Below, in pieces: positions 19,401 to 30,145 of a stretch of DNA of 64,000 bases (position 1 is its first letter; each line of letters opens with the position of its first letter). The notes beneath the pieces were generated by a model. The model saw nothing but the letters and a program-made list of their open reading frames with translations. It had not been told where the DNA came from and did no database searches. This DNA is from Rhynchopus euleeides (lineage: Eukaryota; Euglenozoa; Diplonemea; Diplonemida; Diplonemidae), in assembly GCA_963210315.1 (NCBI GenBank), contig OY723282.1, positions 1,860,001 through 1,924,000 of the forward strand. The letters are read 5' to 3'. The position numbers were made by a program, and so were the translations under genes.

Positions 19401-21476
19401 TTCCTGCTCGTCTATGCAGGAGATGGGCTGTCTCCAAAACCCCCGGGGTGGATCCCCGCAGGGGGTTGGGTGAAGCTGCCTCAGTATGAAGTCCCCTTAG
19501 ACATTCCGGAGCCCCCTGGGGGTGAGCCGAGGCATGGGAGTGGTGGAGAGGCGGAAAACGCACCGGGTGGGGAAGGGGAGGGGGTGCCTCCAAACCAGCA
19601 CCCCCCGGCCCGCAGAGGGGATCATACTGCATTCTTTGAGGTGTGGGTGTGGGGCGGTGGGGGTGCTGGAGGGGAACCCGAATCGAAGGAGAATGGGGCA
19701 ACCAGACCCCCGCCGGAGGTGGTGTCCATGCCTGGCCCTTTCTGGCACCCCCACGGCAGCGGGGCCCGCGGGGCAGCCGGGGGTGGGGACGTCCGCCCCT
19801 CCGGGGTCGTCTCCCCGAGGTTTGTGCTCCTCGCCTGTGAGAGGGTTTTGCGCGACACGACCCCGCTTGACATTCTCCACTCCCTCCGCAGCGTCTGCCG
19901 CGCCGAGCTCCGCCACCCGGAGGAGGGGGACAGGCACCCAGGCATCACCCCGGGGGCACGTGTCGCCGCTAAGGAGGACAAATGGCATCCGGGGCAGGTC
20001 GTGCGGCGCATCACGTCTCTGGAGGACCCTCTCTATGGTCTACTCTACGTCGCGCTCGACAGGAGGAAGGCGGGAGCGCCCCGCCCGCTCTATATCTACA
20101 ACGAATCCAGCCTCGCCCCGTGGTATTCCCAGAGGAAGATGCTCCCGGGGGTCCCCTTCGTGGGGAACCTCGGCCCGAATTTCACCGGAGGGGCGGCGGA
20201 GGAGGAGGAGGGGTGCGAGCCGTTGTGCAACCCCACGGCGCATTTCCCGTGGTTTTCCGAGAAGGGGGGGCTTGCGGAGCTGCTTGTCGAAGGGGGGGAG
20301 GGCGACGCCGATGCTGGGGCCGGGGCTGAGGGGGAGAAGAAGCCAGCGGAGAACCGGGTATATTCTGCCTCAGAGCTGCTCGGGGGTGATGACCCTTCGT
20401 CTGCTGCAAACAGGCCATCCTCCCCGCCCTTCCGAGCACCCCTGGCGGAGCAGCCGCTCCTTCTCACGGTGCTGGTCGAGGAGGATGAAGGTGCGGGGGC
20501 GGAGGGGAAGCCCGAATCCGGATCAGCACCACCCCTCCCCGCCTTCGGAAGCCTGGTGCTTACGCCTCTCTCCCTCGGTGTCGGGGAGGCCCGGTTCACA
20601 ATCCCCCTCTCCTGCACCCCGGGGGACTGCGATTTCTTCTCAGACAGCGCTTCGGAATCCATCCGCAATCCACAGAAGGGCATTGCAAAACTCCTCCGCA
20701 GAGCCGACGCCGCCGACGCACCGGGCGCCGGGGTGGATGATTATATAGACGCAGCCCCCCCAGCCCCTGCGGCTGTCCCGGGTGATGGCATCGTCTCCAT
20801 CGAGCAGGGTGTGATTGTGCGTCAGGGGGTGCGTGTCTCCACAGAGAAGCTTGCCGTTCTCCCTAAAGGGACCTCTGTTGCGCTTCAGGAGCTCCGCGGG
20901 AGGAGGGCGAGGATCGTCCTGCCGATAGAGGGTTGGCTGTCGGTGTCGGACAGCAAGGGGCGTGTGATTGTGGCCTCCCCGCCTGACCCCGTCAGCTCCG
21001 GCAGGATGGAGGAGGCGGCGCTGAGGCAGCGGATAGCGAAGCGTGTCGCCTGCGCGGAGAAGCTCGCCGCGCATCGGGAGAGGCAGTCAACCGCGATGGA
21101 GAGGTATTTCGGGAACAACCTCGTGTCCCGATTCGTTGCATCTGATGCCCCGGTTCCTGCAGAGAGGGCGCCCGGCGGGCTCTCGGTGTGCATCGCGCTT
21201 GAGGCCTGCGGCAGGTCCGACGCCCCGCCGCGGTTTGCCCACGATGCAGTGAAAGACATGCTCCTCAAGAAGGAGGAAGAGGAGAAGCAGCAGCAGCAGC
21301 AGCCGCAGCAGGAAGGCGACAAGGCGTCTCTCGGCGATGTATCCCCCCTCACAGAGGATGGCGGCTCTCCCGGCAGGGAGAGGGGCGTAGTTGTGTCCGA
21401 CGGTGGTGAGGGTGACACGGCACCCCCCGTGCCACCTGCGTTAGGCGGGCCGCGGGGGGCAGCTTCTCTGCTGTAG
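16431..21476 (+). CDS. Large protein with five SH3-like repeats
   Basis: Predicted 1,681 residues in a single 5-kb frame. The frame is open further upstream, but that part is a poly-Pro reading of a C tract, so ATG 16431 (MRSYRELEVRVVEFYHRYAP) is chosen. The first 60 residues fit the FYxxYxPDKV...LxxALxxKY module seen at the N-terminus of many protist multidomain proteins. Five roughly 65-residue repeats start near residues 386, 465, 549, 628 and 1451; each has GxVVxPxGxVLREG, a middle PxGxSVDIAE, then RRARITSPxxGWxS and a closing VLVEI strand, a pattern like bacterial SH3 domains. Between repeats 4 and 5 lie Pro/Gly/Glu-rich linkers, a poly-Gly run (about 784-795) and a possible Tudor-like segment (GARVAAKEDKWHPGQVV, about 1175). 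A Gln tract lies near 1620. Likely an intracellular scaffold; partners unknown. Confidence 0.8.
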   Translation: MRSYRELEVRVVEFYHRYAPDKVAVPPGGGYRDAYDWAAQFIAEWASEEQLWAALKKKYNVHPADIPGSPEALREAQRQHLLPAGPQKPPPKICTAVDPAGLLSVHPVLPTDLRTHNPPHHTERSRSAALLEKGRTQFTQETPGVDQEGLAARCEIFTQEGFFQPPRDAPALSGPHRAYLQGELTNLEDFLSHRGMNPNSVSVRRGDVDRNFDEILVHSIEERDAEAAALRERIAAQTELLQGTGAGHAHKELLLQATLGELEEVERFTPKLGPRLQVRNIFVFSERDPRHGGGSAKRRFRVTVDIAAKPLHQREKEREKLLRDRQTASSSADPPHPTTPLSVLLGEGGNPRRAEECAEIAVLSSLSIAVCSQLILPSQPVLRVPSAGRVVNPRGTVLREGADVASPEVSRLPHLARVTVAEISEAFPRRARITHPTPGWLSLSTGGGALLIESVAGSPTPRVMRGRVVAPNGVVIRSAASPGSAEAGRVPSGSSVDIARVEGRRAEITSPQPGWISLQNAAGVVLVEVTESGGGGESDPPSSKTEKIQRGDVVAPKGVVLREGVDAGSAEVARIPAGASVDIAERRGRRARITSPKQGWVSTENAAGAVLIEIAPEVPEEESGGKKTRGVVKPAKGIVARSGRDVKSPEVSRLSQGDRLEIAEVFGRRARITSPVSGWVSLTNAAGGVLVEIEEEEPTPPNTPPPGEQHHAADSPGSPIGELPLAAAADGDGDAGGACRFPGSFTPGYLERCAAILSLVSLDEAGVSQQDVPEVRRLAEKAFGGGGGGGGGGSSGDATHPTTPPPPPNPSPEAEGVDLGGDGVGESPWCPIASARLVNRSVVHNVEEGEGNGAKDEKEGVPEGEGESPPVSLGVVPFSAGAACCVGGGAAAFGSGGAAQSAAARASEKTTGGVKKPPPLILPPALSRCFAVISPAEFPFAAPTPASGGTDPADPADPADPNATPAPPPPPRPAPSRMEITLKSPERTTLFLLVYAGDGLSPKPPGWIPAGGWVKLPQYEVPLDIPEPPGGEPRHGSGGEAENAPGGEGEGVPPNQHPPARRGDHTAFFEVWVWGGGGAGGEPESKENGATRPPPEVVSMPGPFWHPHGSGARGAAGGGDVRPSGVVSPRFVLLACERVLRDTTPLDILHSLRSVCRAELRHPEEGDRHPGITPGARVAAKEDKWHPGQVVRRITSLEDPLYGLLYVALDRRKAGAPRPLYIYNESSLAPWYSQRKMLPGVPFVGNLGPNFTGGAAEEEEGCEPLCNPTAHFPWFSEKGGLAELLVEGGEGDADAGAGAEGEKKPAENRVYSASELLGGDDPSSAANRPSSPPFRAPLAEQPLLLTVLVEEDEGAGAEGKPESGSAPPLPAFGSLVLTPLSLGVGEARFTIPLSCTPGDCDFFSDSASESIRNPQKGIAKLLRRADAADAPGAGVDDYIDAAPPAPAAVPGDGIVSIEQGVIVRQGVRVSTEKLAVLPKGTSVALQELRGRRARIVLPIEGWLSVSDSKGRVIVASPPDPVSSGRMEEAALRQRIAKRVACAEKLAAHRERQSTAMERYFGNNLVSRFVASDAPVPAERAPGGLSVCIALEACGRSDAPPRFAHDAVKDMLLKKEEEEKQQQQQPQQEGDKASLGDVSPLTEDGGSPGRERGVVVSDGGEGDTAPPVPPALGGPRGAASLL

Positions 21477-22246
21477 CGGGTGGGGGATAGCTGTTTCTCG
21501 GCATTTCCAAGCAAAAACTGTTGTGTGTGTTTGGGTGTGGGTCGTTTCTCTCAGGGGAGGGGGGAGGAGGGGGTTTTTCGGTTTATTAGAGGGGGGGGGG
21601 GTGGTGGGGGTGGCGGGTGTGTCTGCTCTTTCGTGTCCTTCGGTGTGGTGTCCGAAAGGGGGAGGTGGGGGGGGGGTGGGGGGGCTTCCTCGGCGTAGAG
21701 CTGCCTTTGTGTGTAGCCTGTAGGAATAGCGAAGAACGATTCTGAAAGTTATTTTCTTTTTAGCGCCCTGCATGATGAATGGCTCAGAAGTGTAAAAAGG
21801 AATGTGCCGTGGTGTGGCCCCTGCACGCATGTTAGACACACATAGTGGGAGCTCAATGTCAATGCACACCCCAGTCCAAAGTGTTGCTCGCTCCCGTGCT
21901 CTCGTGGGGTGCGAGGTTCGACACGCGCACCGACACCTCTGGGGGAATGACGTGTGGGCTGTTATAGAGATGGCAGAAGTTTCCAACCCAAATCAGCATG
22001 AGCGCCCTCCGCCCCGCCCCTTTATTTTTTGCATCACCGCCGCCGCCGTGCGGTGGTGATGCGAAACGGCTTCATTTCCCCACCCAGTCTCTTCGCACAG
22101 CTTCTTCTTTCACGTGGCCCCCACCCCTCTGTCCTTTCCACACATCTACCCCTCTTCTATTGGACAGGGCTGCAGCACAGACCAAACACAAACACGCGGC
22201 ACAGGCCTGTCAGGTCACGGCAGGGCTGTTGCATGCGTGCGGTGCG
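21477..22246. other. Intergenic spacer
   Basis: G-rich sequence with G tracts at 21585-21602 and 21663-21682, then a GC-balanced leader before the next start codon. No gene is supported. Confidence 0.5.
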
Positions 22247-25200
22247 ATGATGACCGTCCCGCTGCGGGCTCTCTACATAGGGCTTGTGGCGTCATGCGTG
22301 CTGCTCGTGGGGGTGCTGTGCACCGCCCTGACCCTGGTGGCCGCCACACGCGCCCTCCACGACACGAGGGCCTCCCGCGACGCGTCCGTTTCCCGCGCCC
22401 TCGAGTCTGTCGAGGCGACGATGCTGAAGGTGTCGCAGCACCACCTCAGCCAGATGGGGGACGGCGTGGTGGGGCAGCTCGACACCATCTGGGCCATCCC
22501 CCGTGACATCGTCAGCTCGCTGTGCAAGCGCCTGACCCTGGCAGACCCTGCAGAGGTCAAGACCTGGCCCTACCTCTACGGCCTGAGGTCTGAGCTGTAC
22601 AACACCGTCCTGAGGTTCCGCCACGTCAACGCCATCGGCGTGATCACGACGAAGCTGCAGGCGGTGTCCTTTGTCGACCATGCCGACAACATCGTCCACA
22701 AGGAGAAGTCGCACCGACACGTCTACTCCGTTATCAACAACGGGTCGGACTACTCGCTGCCAGGGGAGAACACAGCGGCACGCACGCTGCAGGGCGACGT
22801 GTATCCCAACGGGACGGGGACTGTGTACGGCTACCCCGAGGTGACGGATCCTGTTGTCTGCCCAGAGAGAGAGGGTGACGATCATCACGACGAGTTGAAG
22901 GCCCCGTGCAAGTTTGTGTTCGAGCGCTGCGGTGGGGAGCAGCTGTCCCTCTTCAACACGACACCTGCGGGGACAACATACCATAGCGGGCTGGTGTCGA
23001 TCGACAAGTATGCCGTGCTGCTGTCGCAGTGCGACTACGTCGACAGCCGTGGGATACGCTCCGGCCTGGTGTACGTCGGGTCGGATGTGGGGCTGGTCAC
23101 AACCCTCCTGGCCTCGCTCGACCTCAAGCTGGGCCAGCTGGGGCGTGTGTACGCCGCAGTGCGGCAGGGGTGGGACAGCCCTGATCGTGGGCAGTTCGGG
23201 TTCCTCACAGGGAGCTCGCATGGGAGGTATGTGTGGGGGTTGGCGGCACCGTGGGCGTCTCTCTGTGATGAACAAAAAGTGCATTCTTTGTTATGCAGGT
23301 CCGGTGGCTGATAGTGCATGTGTGCAGGGTACCGAACCGCCAGATATTCACACGACAAAACCCGGCTGTTCCAGTTAATCCTACCGGCTCACCGCCGATC
23401 CCTTCTTGCCTTGTTGGTGTGTTGACCCCATCACAAAGGTCGGGTTGTGGGAGTTGCTTGAACACTCAGCGACACTCTTCAGCTCCTTCCTTTGGGTTTG
23501 TGTGTGGGTTGGCGCCCATCCGACACCCCCGCCCTCAACTCCACAGCGTGTCTCCGGATACCACGTACGTCGAAGGCCGCCCCCAGCTGCGGCCCATGCC
23601 GGCGTGGAACTCGTCAGACCCTATTATCGCAGGGGCTGCGCTCTACCTGGAGCAGGACAGCAACGACACCGCCGAAAACGTGCCGATGTACGAGGTGTTG
23701 CTGTCCGAGAGCGGTCAGAAAGTGCGTCCGACGATCCCACACGCCTTTATGATGCCGACCGACCGCAGCCCCGAGGGCGAGCGCTTCTTCGTCTGGTATG
23801 TTTGCTGTTCATGAGGAGGGACCGGGGGGGGGGGGGGGGGGAGACGGATCATACACGACGCGCTGGCACGGGCTGAACCGGTTCTGGAACCGGTTCGGCG
23901 GAACCGGTTCACCGGTGAACCGGTTCGGTGGAACCGGTTCCAGAACCGGTTCGGACGAACCGGTTCCGCCGAACCGGTTCACCGGTAAACCGGTTCCGCC
24001 GGTGAACCGGTTCCGCCCGAACCGGTTCCAGAACCGACATTTGCGAACCGGGCAAAGTGGGTCCCGACCGGTTGGCCGTGTACCGGTCGGTGGACCGGTA
24101 TACGGACCTGACCCGCACTGAGTCATCTCAGACCTATGGGTTTCAGTCCCAGTGTCAGATTCAGACCTACTGATCCAGAACCGCACCCTCTCCTTCCACA
24201 CCAATTGTATCCGCTGCTCATGGGTCCGAGTGACGACGATAGCAATGACGATGGCTCCATAGCAAAGATGGCTACCACTGTCAAAGCTCATCTGGAACAG
24301 AAACTGTCCCAGATGGAAGTCTCCTGTATAAATACAGGGTTCGGGTTTCCCACGAGTGTAACGCAGATACGTGCAGGTGTGTCAAGAGAGTGTGCAGCTC
24401 ACAGCAGTTCCTCATCCTTGGTTCTGAACCCCACAGTTCTTCGAATCACAGTGACAACAGGGAGGCCAGATCCAAAGATCAGGCTTTCCCAGACGCGGTT
24501 CAACTGGTGACGACCGTTGTTGAGAGACCGGAGCGGAGGTCGACGTCGGCTTATCTCATGCTACGGCAGGGGTGAGGACTCAGCCGCCACCCCGGGTGGT
24601 TTGCAGGTTGAACAGGTTGTGTGGTTCCATTGATCAACATAGGTCGGCCTGTCTGATAAGACTCAGCCACCCTGCGGGTCAATTTATTCTAAAAAGGCGC
24701 CTTTTTGACCAAAAGGCAAAATTTCCTCCCATCATGCTCCCGTACCACAGAGGCCTGCCTCTCTGTATGTGTACGTTTTGCGATGACGGGGTGTGGAACC
24801 TGGCGTAGACCGAGCTACAACACAGGCGCCGTGGGTCAATTTTTTTTAGAAAAGGCCTTGACCAAAGGCATCCCCCTAACACTTAATTGCTCTGCTTCAA
24901 CCTGAACCGACCCTCTAGGCAGCGTGAGGTGGCTACGTCGAGCCACTTCGTGGACAGCTGCAGTACCCTTCCCTTGTGTTCCTCTGTCAGGGGAACAACA
25001 CAATAGCAGCATACGTATTGTTTCATTTCAGTCAGCCAAGGAAAGTCGAGGAGTTCGAGCCGTTGAATAGTAACCAGAGGATGACAAGCAGGTTGAATAT
25101 GCAAGCAGTGATCTCCTGTGTACCCTTGGACCCACATTAAACTCGAACTGAAGCCCTCAGTCGTCCTTGACCAGATTCAGACCCGCTTTTCCAGAACCGC

Positions 25201-28200
25201 ACCCCCTCCCTCCACTCCAAGTGTATCCGCTGCTCATGGGCCCACGTGACCACAAAGACTTAATCGTGACTCCATAGCAAAGATGGCTACCACGCTCAAG
25301 ACCATCTGTGAACAGACGGTGGTCTCCTGTTTCCAGGGGTATGGAATTACCACGAGTGTAATGCAGGTACGGTAGGTGTGTCAAGAAGGTTTGCAGCTCA
25401 CAGCAGGTCGTCATCTTCGTTCTGAACCTTGGTTCTGAAGTCGACAGCTCCTCAAGTCGGAGGCACACAAAGGATGGGTTCCGCAACTGTCCAACTATCT
25501 ACAGACTCACAGCCCAGAAGGTGCAGTCCAGGTTCCACAGAGCAAATTAAATGTTAGCATTTCTGCACAACTACCGTATCGCAAATCGCAGCGGCGGTAG
25601 AAGTGACTGACTCTAAAACGGCGAGGTATCAGTCTTGACGCTGGAAAATTCCGTTCGGAAATACCAAACACATCCAGAAAGTGGAAGGAATGGGCGCCAA
25701 GATGATGCGAACGATTTTTGGGGGGAGGGGGTGGACTGCCCTGTATCGTGATACCCGTGAGGGTTAAAAAATACAGGGCAGGGAGGCACAGGCGCAGGCA
25801 CAACAGAGGCAATACATAGGCAGGCACCAATGGGAAAAGCGACCTCTTCTGGGACAGGCTGGGGAGGGGGGTGGGGAGGGCGGCGCTGGGGCGGCTGCAT
25901 GCGGTACCTGCGGTTCCGGTCCGGATTTTCGTCCGGACCGGTACCGCATTTGAGGGGCAAGAATCTGATTTCCGAGGCCCGGGAATGGTCGCAGTGGCTT
26001 CAAATGGCCAAAAACGTTCAATTTACCCCCCGGAAAAAAATTCGAAAGGGTCCCCCTATAGAAATCCAGTCAGGACTGCGTGAACCGGTTCCAGAACCGG
26101 TTCACGAACCGGTTCTGGGCAAACCGGTTCTACCGGTTCGCGAACCGGTTTCTGCCAGTTTCTGCATGCGGTACCTGCGGTTCCGGTCCGGATTTTCGTC
26201 CGGACCGGTACCGCATTTGAGGGGCAAGAATCTGATTTCCGAGGCCCGGGAATGGTCGCAGTGGCTTCAAATGGCCAAAAACGTTCAATTTACCCCCCCG
26301 AAAAAAAATTCGAAAGGGTCCCCCTATAGAAATCCGGTCAGGACTGGGGGAACCGGTTTCAGAACCGGTTCTGGAACCGGTTCCGGAACCGGTTCCAGAA
26401 CCGGTTCTCGAACCGGTTCTGAAACCGGTTCCTGCAAACCGGTTCACGAACCGGTTTTTGCCAGTTTCAGAACCGGTCCCAGCCGGTTCTGAACCTGTCC
26501 TCAACCGGTTCGGATTTGTCAGTAACCGGTTTGCCGTTGTGATTTCAACCGGTTCCCAAACCGGTTCCCAAGGAACCGGTTACTGTTTTCAAACCGGTTC
26601 AGGAGATTTCTGCCAGCGCGTCGTGTAGGAGGTTCGAAACGAGACGGCATCAATAGTGGTCCACGTGCTGTGAGCACTGGTCATGCTGCAGCAAGCTGTC
26701 AACAAGCGAAACACAAAAAGACTCTGTGTGTGCTGAACTTTGAAATGCAGCGGGACCCGCAGCAGCAGGCGTTCCAACGCGTTTCCAGATTGTTGCCCTG
26801 GAGGGGTGGAAGCACGCAAGCATGAATGGGCTTGGCTCGCATCGTGCAGAAACCCCACTCACGGCACACCACCCACACAGCGTGAAGCAACACAACAACG
26901 GGAATGGCATCAACTGGTATATCGTGTCTCTCTTCGACGCAGCCTCAGCGCTGAGGGAGACAACAGGGCTGCCTGAGCGAACCCACGCCACCATCGTGGC
27001 CGACGAGGAGAGCGTCACGCGGCGCCTGCATGACGACAGGGCCCTGCTGGTGGCTCTCGTCATCCTCTCGACAGTCCTCCCCCTCGTCCTCGCGTCTGTG
27101 CTTATCTACCGCTTCACGCGCCCGCTGCTCCGCCTGATGGACAACATGGCGCTTGTCGCCGTGATGCAGCTCGACAGCATCGACCAGTCCCCCTCCACGC
27201 CTCTGCTGTCGGAGGTGTGCGAGATGGAGGAGTCGTTCGCCACGATGCTGCGCAACCTGAAGGAGTACCGCACCTACCTGCCGCAGAGTGTCCTCCTTGA
27301 CACAGTCTCGGAGGCTGACACGCAGCGCAGCAACACGTCGGGGTCTGCGGGTGACGTGATGCATCACTCCTCCTTCCGCACCTCGAGCAGGTCGCGCAGG
27401 CACGCCACGCTGTTTGAAGAGTCGCTGCAGACCAAAGCAGTGACACTCCTCGCCGCCAACACGCACAGCCTCCTCGCGGATACAGGACCCGTGCACCTCT
27501 CTGAGGCCCTCTTCCTCTACCTAGAGCCCATCGTGCACAACTGCAGGAAATACCGCGGGATCATCAGCGACCTCTCGGGGGACCGGGTAATCATCTCCTT
27601 CAACACCACGCTCCCCAGCGCGTCGCACAAAACGCACGCGCTGACGCTCGGCCTGCACCTCCAGACGATGTGGAAGGACAGCATCGGTGTCAACCTCGCA
27701 GTCGCCTCCGGCACAGCCATCTGCGGGCACATGGGCTGCACAGGCCTGAAGAAATTCGGAGTCATCGGCGCAGTCGCCTCCAACGTGCGCGGCCTGGAGA
27801 GGTGCGGGAGGGCTTGGGAGATCCCCTTCCTCTGCGACAACAGCACAGCGGGTGACGCGCGCTTCTGCCTCCGCCTGCTGGTGAGGGCGAAGCTCTCCGG
27901 GGGGCGCGACTCCTTCCTCCACGAGGTGGTGGGGCTGAAGCAGGTGGAGTGCGACTGGATGTATGTGATGGACGCCGAGGGGGACCAGCTCGCCCTCCTC
28001 AATACCGCTGTCCTCAGCATATACGACTGCGACGTCAGCTCTGCCAGCTCGCTGCTCGCCTCCTGCAGCGCCAACGGGGTGAGCCTGGCACACGCCTTGC
28101 TCGACTACACGATCCTCTCCGGGTACCCCCCCGAGCCGATCCCCATTCTGGACCCCCCGTGCCTGCATAACAGGGCACAGCTGCGGAGCCTTCTATCTCT

Positions 28201-28264
28201 TATGATCCACGATCGCACATGGTGGGATCAGCGCGTCCCTCTCGGCTATCACCGGTCACTGTGA
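22247..28264 (+). CDS. Receptor-type protein with extracellular Cache-like region and degenerate cyclase domain (3 exons)
   Basis: Exons 22247-23226, 23547-23795 and 26881-28264 join at phase 2 both times and give exactly 870 codons plus stop. Donors are GTATGT and acceptors CCACAG and CACACAG. The order is an N-terminal membrane anchor (about 5-32), an extracellular region of about 430 residues containing several N-glycosylation sequons, a motif NGINWYIVSLFD typical of the last strand of double Cache sensors, a second membrane segment (about 466-489) with a HAMP-like PLLRLMDNM after it, YRTYLPQSVL, and a class III cyclase-like domain. GDRVIISFN keeps one metal Asp (D644), but the other metal position reads LLAANTHS and the Asn/Arg positions are lost in AVASNVRGLER. 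GHMGCTGLKKFGVIG parallels the gene at 12656. Probably a ligand sensor whose cyclase domain is regulatory. The exon 2-3 junction is inferred from splice sites and frame only. Confidence 0.8.
23874..24030. repeat. GAACCGGTTC palindrome array 1
   Basis: The 10-base palindrome GAACCGGTTC or a near variant occurs about a dozen times with spacings of 2-10 bases, the spacers often reading CCGGTG or CGGCG. Confidence 0.9.
24155..25430. repeat. Direct repeat pair of about 270-300 bases, 1 kb apart
   Basis: 24155-24430 and 25170-25430 share CAGATTCAGACC, TCCAGAACCGCACCC, GTATCCGCTGCTCATGGG, CCATAGCAAAGATGGCTACC, CACGAGTGTAA and GCAGCTCACAGCAG in order, with substitutions and short indels. The first copy includes TATAAATA. 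They may be two copies of one inserted element or degenerate long terminal repeats; the roughly 740 bases between them show no coding frame. Confidence 0.65.
25896..26346. repeat. 183-base direct repeat pair inside intron 2
   Basis: 25896-26078 and 26163-26346 are almost identical. Both start TGCATGCGGTACCTGCGG, contain an inverted TTCCGGTCCGGA/TCCGGACCGGTACCGCA pair, and end after CCCCTATAGAAATCC. The 84 bases between them are GAACCGGTTC repeats. Confidence 0.92.
26079..26600. repeat. GAACCGGTTC palindrome array 2
   Basis: About two dozen perfect or near-perfect GAACCGGTTC units, densest at 26348-26460, interrupted by the second copy of the 183-base repeat. The array fades out about 280 bases before exon 3. 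Confidence 0.9.
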
Positions 28265-30145
28265 TCCCCATCGCGTGCGTTCCCCGTGGGCTGTGTGGGG
28301 GGGTGTGGGTGGGGGGGTGGACGCAACAAGGGAACCCTAAAAAATGTTCTTAAATTTATTCAAAAAATGCCACAGTGAGGTGTGGTGGTTAGGGGGGGAG
28401 GGGGGTGAGGAGTGCTGCAGTTTAGTTTTCAAGCACCCTGAAAAGAATCCTCGGTTGAACGCAGCGACAGAAACAAGGGGGTGTGTTGCCAGGTTGCAGT
28501 GGATGGAATGCCGTGGGTGAATCGCCCGATCATTGCTCTAGCTCTAGCTCTATCTCTCTTCTCACTCTCCCTCTCGAATATCTTTGACAGCATGTGCCGC
28601 TGGCCTGGCTGATCCCTGAATTCTCCCCGTGGGGTTCACGTGGGTGGGCACGGCGGCTCCCACAGGGGAGCAGCCGTGCCCCCCTCTTTCTTGCTCTTCC
28701 TCTCTATTCCTTCTCTGGATGCAATAACGAAGTGTCGCGAAGTGCACTTGCTTTTTCTTTTTGTTAGTTCGGCGTAGCCAACTGGGGAAACTTTCTGTGC
28801 CTTTAGCTGGATCGTGCGGCCCCACTCACACCACTTCATCAGACCGGGGAGTGGTGTACACAAAGAGTGGGGTCTGCGTTCCAACAAAACAACTTTCGGC
28901 AGTAATTGGTTTGTTGTCTCGTTTTGCTGTCACTTTACGATCCAGCGGGGGCACAGATAGTTTTTTGTTGTGCCACGGGAGTCACACACCCACACACACA
29001 CACACATCCTCACGAAGTGACGGAGGTGAGGTGCTTCTGGCGAGGTGTAGCGTTAAACAGACACCGCCTTAAAACTGGTTTCACCGCAACACACACCCAC
29101 ACACACACTGCAGACGCAGGTGGTGCCAGGGAAGGCACAGAAGCAGAACCGGGGGCTGAGCCCGGAGATCGCATCAAGGCAGGGGAAAACTTGGTGGTGG
29201 GGTTTATTTAGCCTCTCTCCAAAGGGGGCCCTCGCTGCCAGGTGTGACTGAGTGGGAACAAGTGAGCCACGGCCCACTTCCCCTCCGTCGCTGACTGGTG
29301 AGATGTGACGGGCTGTGACTGGTAGCGAGGGCCCCCTAAGAGAGGGAACCTCTCCACAAAAATATCGGAATCATGCATAAGAACTGCGGGAGAACAACCG
29401 GAAACCCCCTGGCATTTTTTTTTTCAGCACACTTCGATGTGGGCGGAAAGTGTCGCGTGCTTGTTCGTGCCCTTGTGCTCCTCACTCACGACACCATCAT
29501 CAGCAGGAGTGTGAGTGTGGAAGCGTCAACGCAAAAAAGAAACCAAAGCAAAAGGGGGGTGACGACTTTTCCGGCATTTTTCGGGTTTTTTCGGGTCCCG
29601 TGCGTTTTTTTCCCTTTGCCAAAATGCGTGAAAAATCCCCCCTGGAGGCCGGAAAAACCCGGAAAAAAGACCCGAAAAAAATCGGAATCGTCACCCCAAA
29701 ATTTCGGGTTTTTCCGGCTTTTTTTCGGGTCTGGGGCCGTGGTAAGGCCAGGGTTTGTAGGGGGAGATGCTCGCATTTTTTTTTGTAAGTTCGGCGTAGC
29801 CAACTCAGGAAACTTTTCACCGTGCGGATCCTTGCGAACACTTCACACGCCCGGCAGGCTGGTGGGGTGTTCTGCGTTCGAAGAAGGGGGGGGGGGGGGA
29901 GTCTAGTCCCTAAGAGGGAACCCAGAGGTGTTCTGCGTTCGAAGAACACAAACTGTCGTTGCTACCTTCTCTCTTGAGATTCACTCGGTTGCATTAGTTT
30001 TTGGGGGGTAGCAAAATGGGTCGTTTTTGGACATCTGAGCCCACTACGAGGGGTCCCGGAGCCCGGAAACGCTGTTGTAGGGGCTCAAACGGGGAAGCAG
30101 TCGCAACAAACAACAGGCCACTACGGAGACCTCGGCCGATGCTCA
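28265..30145. other. Intergenic spacer with small repeats
   Basis: No gene is supported. GTTAGTTCGGCGTAGCCAAC (about 28763-28782) recurs as GTAAGTTCGGCGTAGCCAAC near 29787, each followed within a few bases by GGAAACTTT. Others are a CA microsatellite near 28985-29005, a MITE at 29224-29337, a GGAAGCGTCAACGCA motif near 29518, and an inverted repeat near 29558-29695 bounded by GGTGACGA and TCGTCACC. Confidence 0.5.
29224..29337. mobile_element. Palindromic MITE, GGGGGCCCTCGCTACC family, copy 2
   Basis: Starts GGGGGCCCTCGCTGCCAG and ends CTGGTAGCGAGGGCCCCCT; TGTGACTGAGTG and GTGACGGGCTGTGACTGG lie inside. Flanks AAA and TAA do not give a clean duplication. Confidence 0.75.

Larger units (their letters stand above)
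23796..26880 (+). other. Intron 2 of the receptor gene, 3.1 kb, repeat-filled
   Basis: Begins GTATGTTTGC and ends CCACCCACACAG. Inside are a G tract (23826-23842), two arrays of GAACCGGTTC palindromes (23874-24030, 26079-26600), a 300-base direct repeat pair (24155-24430 and 25170-25430) and a 183-base direct repeat pair (25896-26078 and 26163-26346). Intron 1 of the same gene is only 320 bases (23227-23546) and carries no such repeats. Confidence 0.72.
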
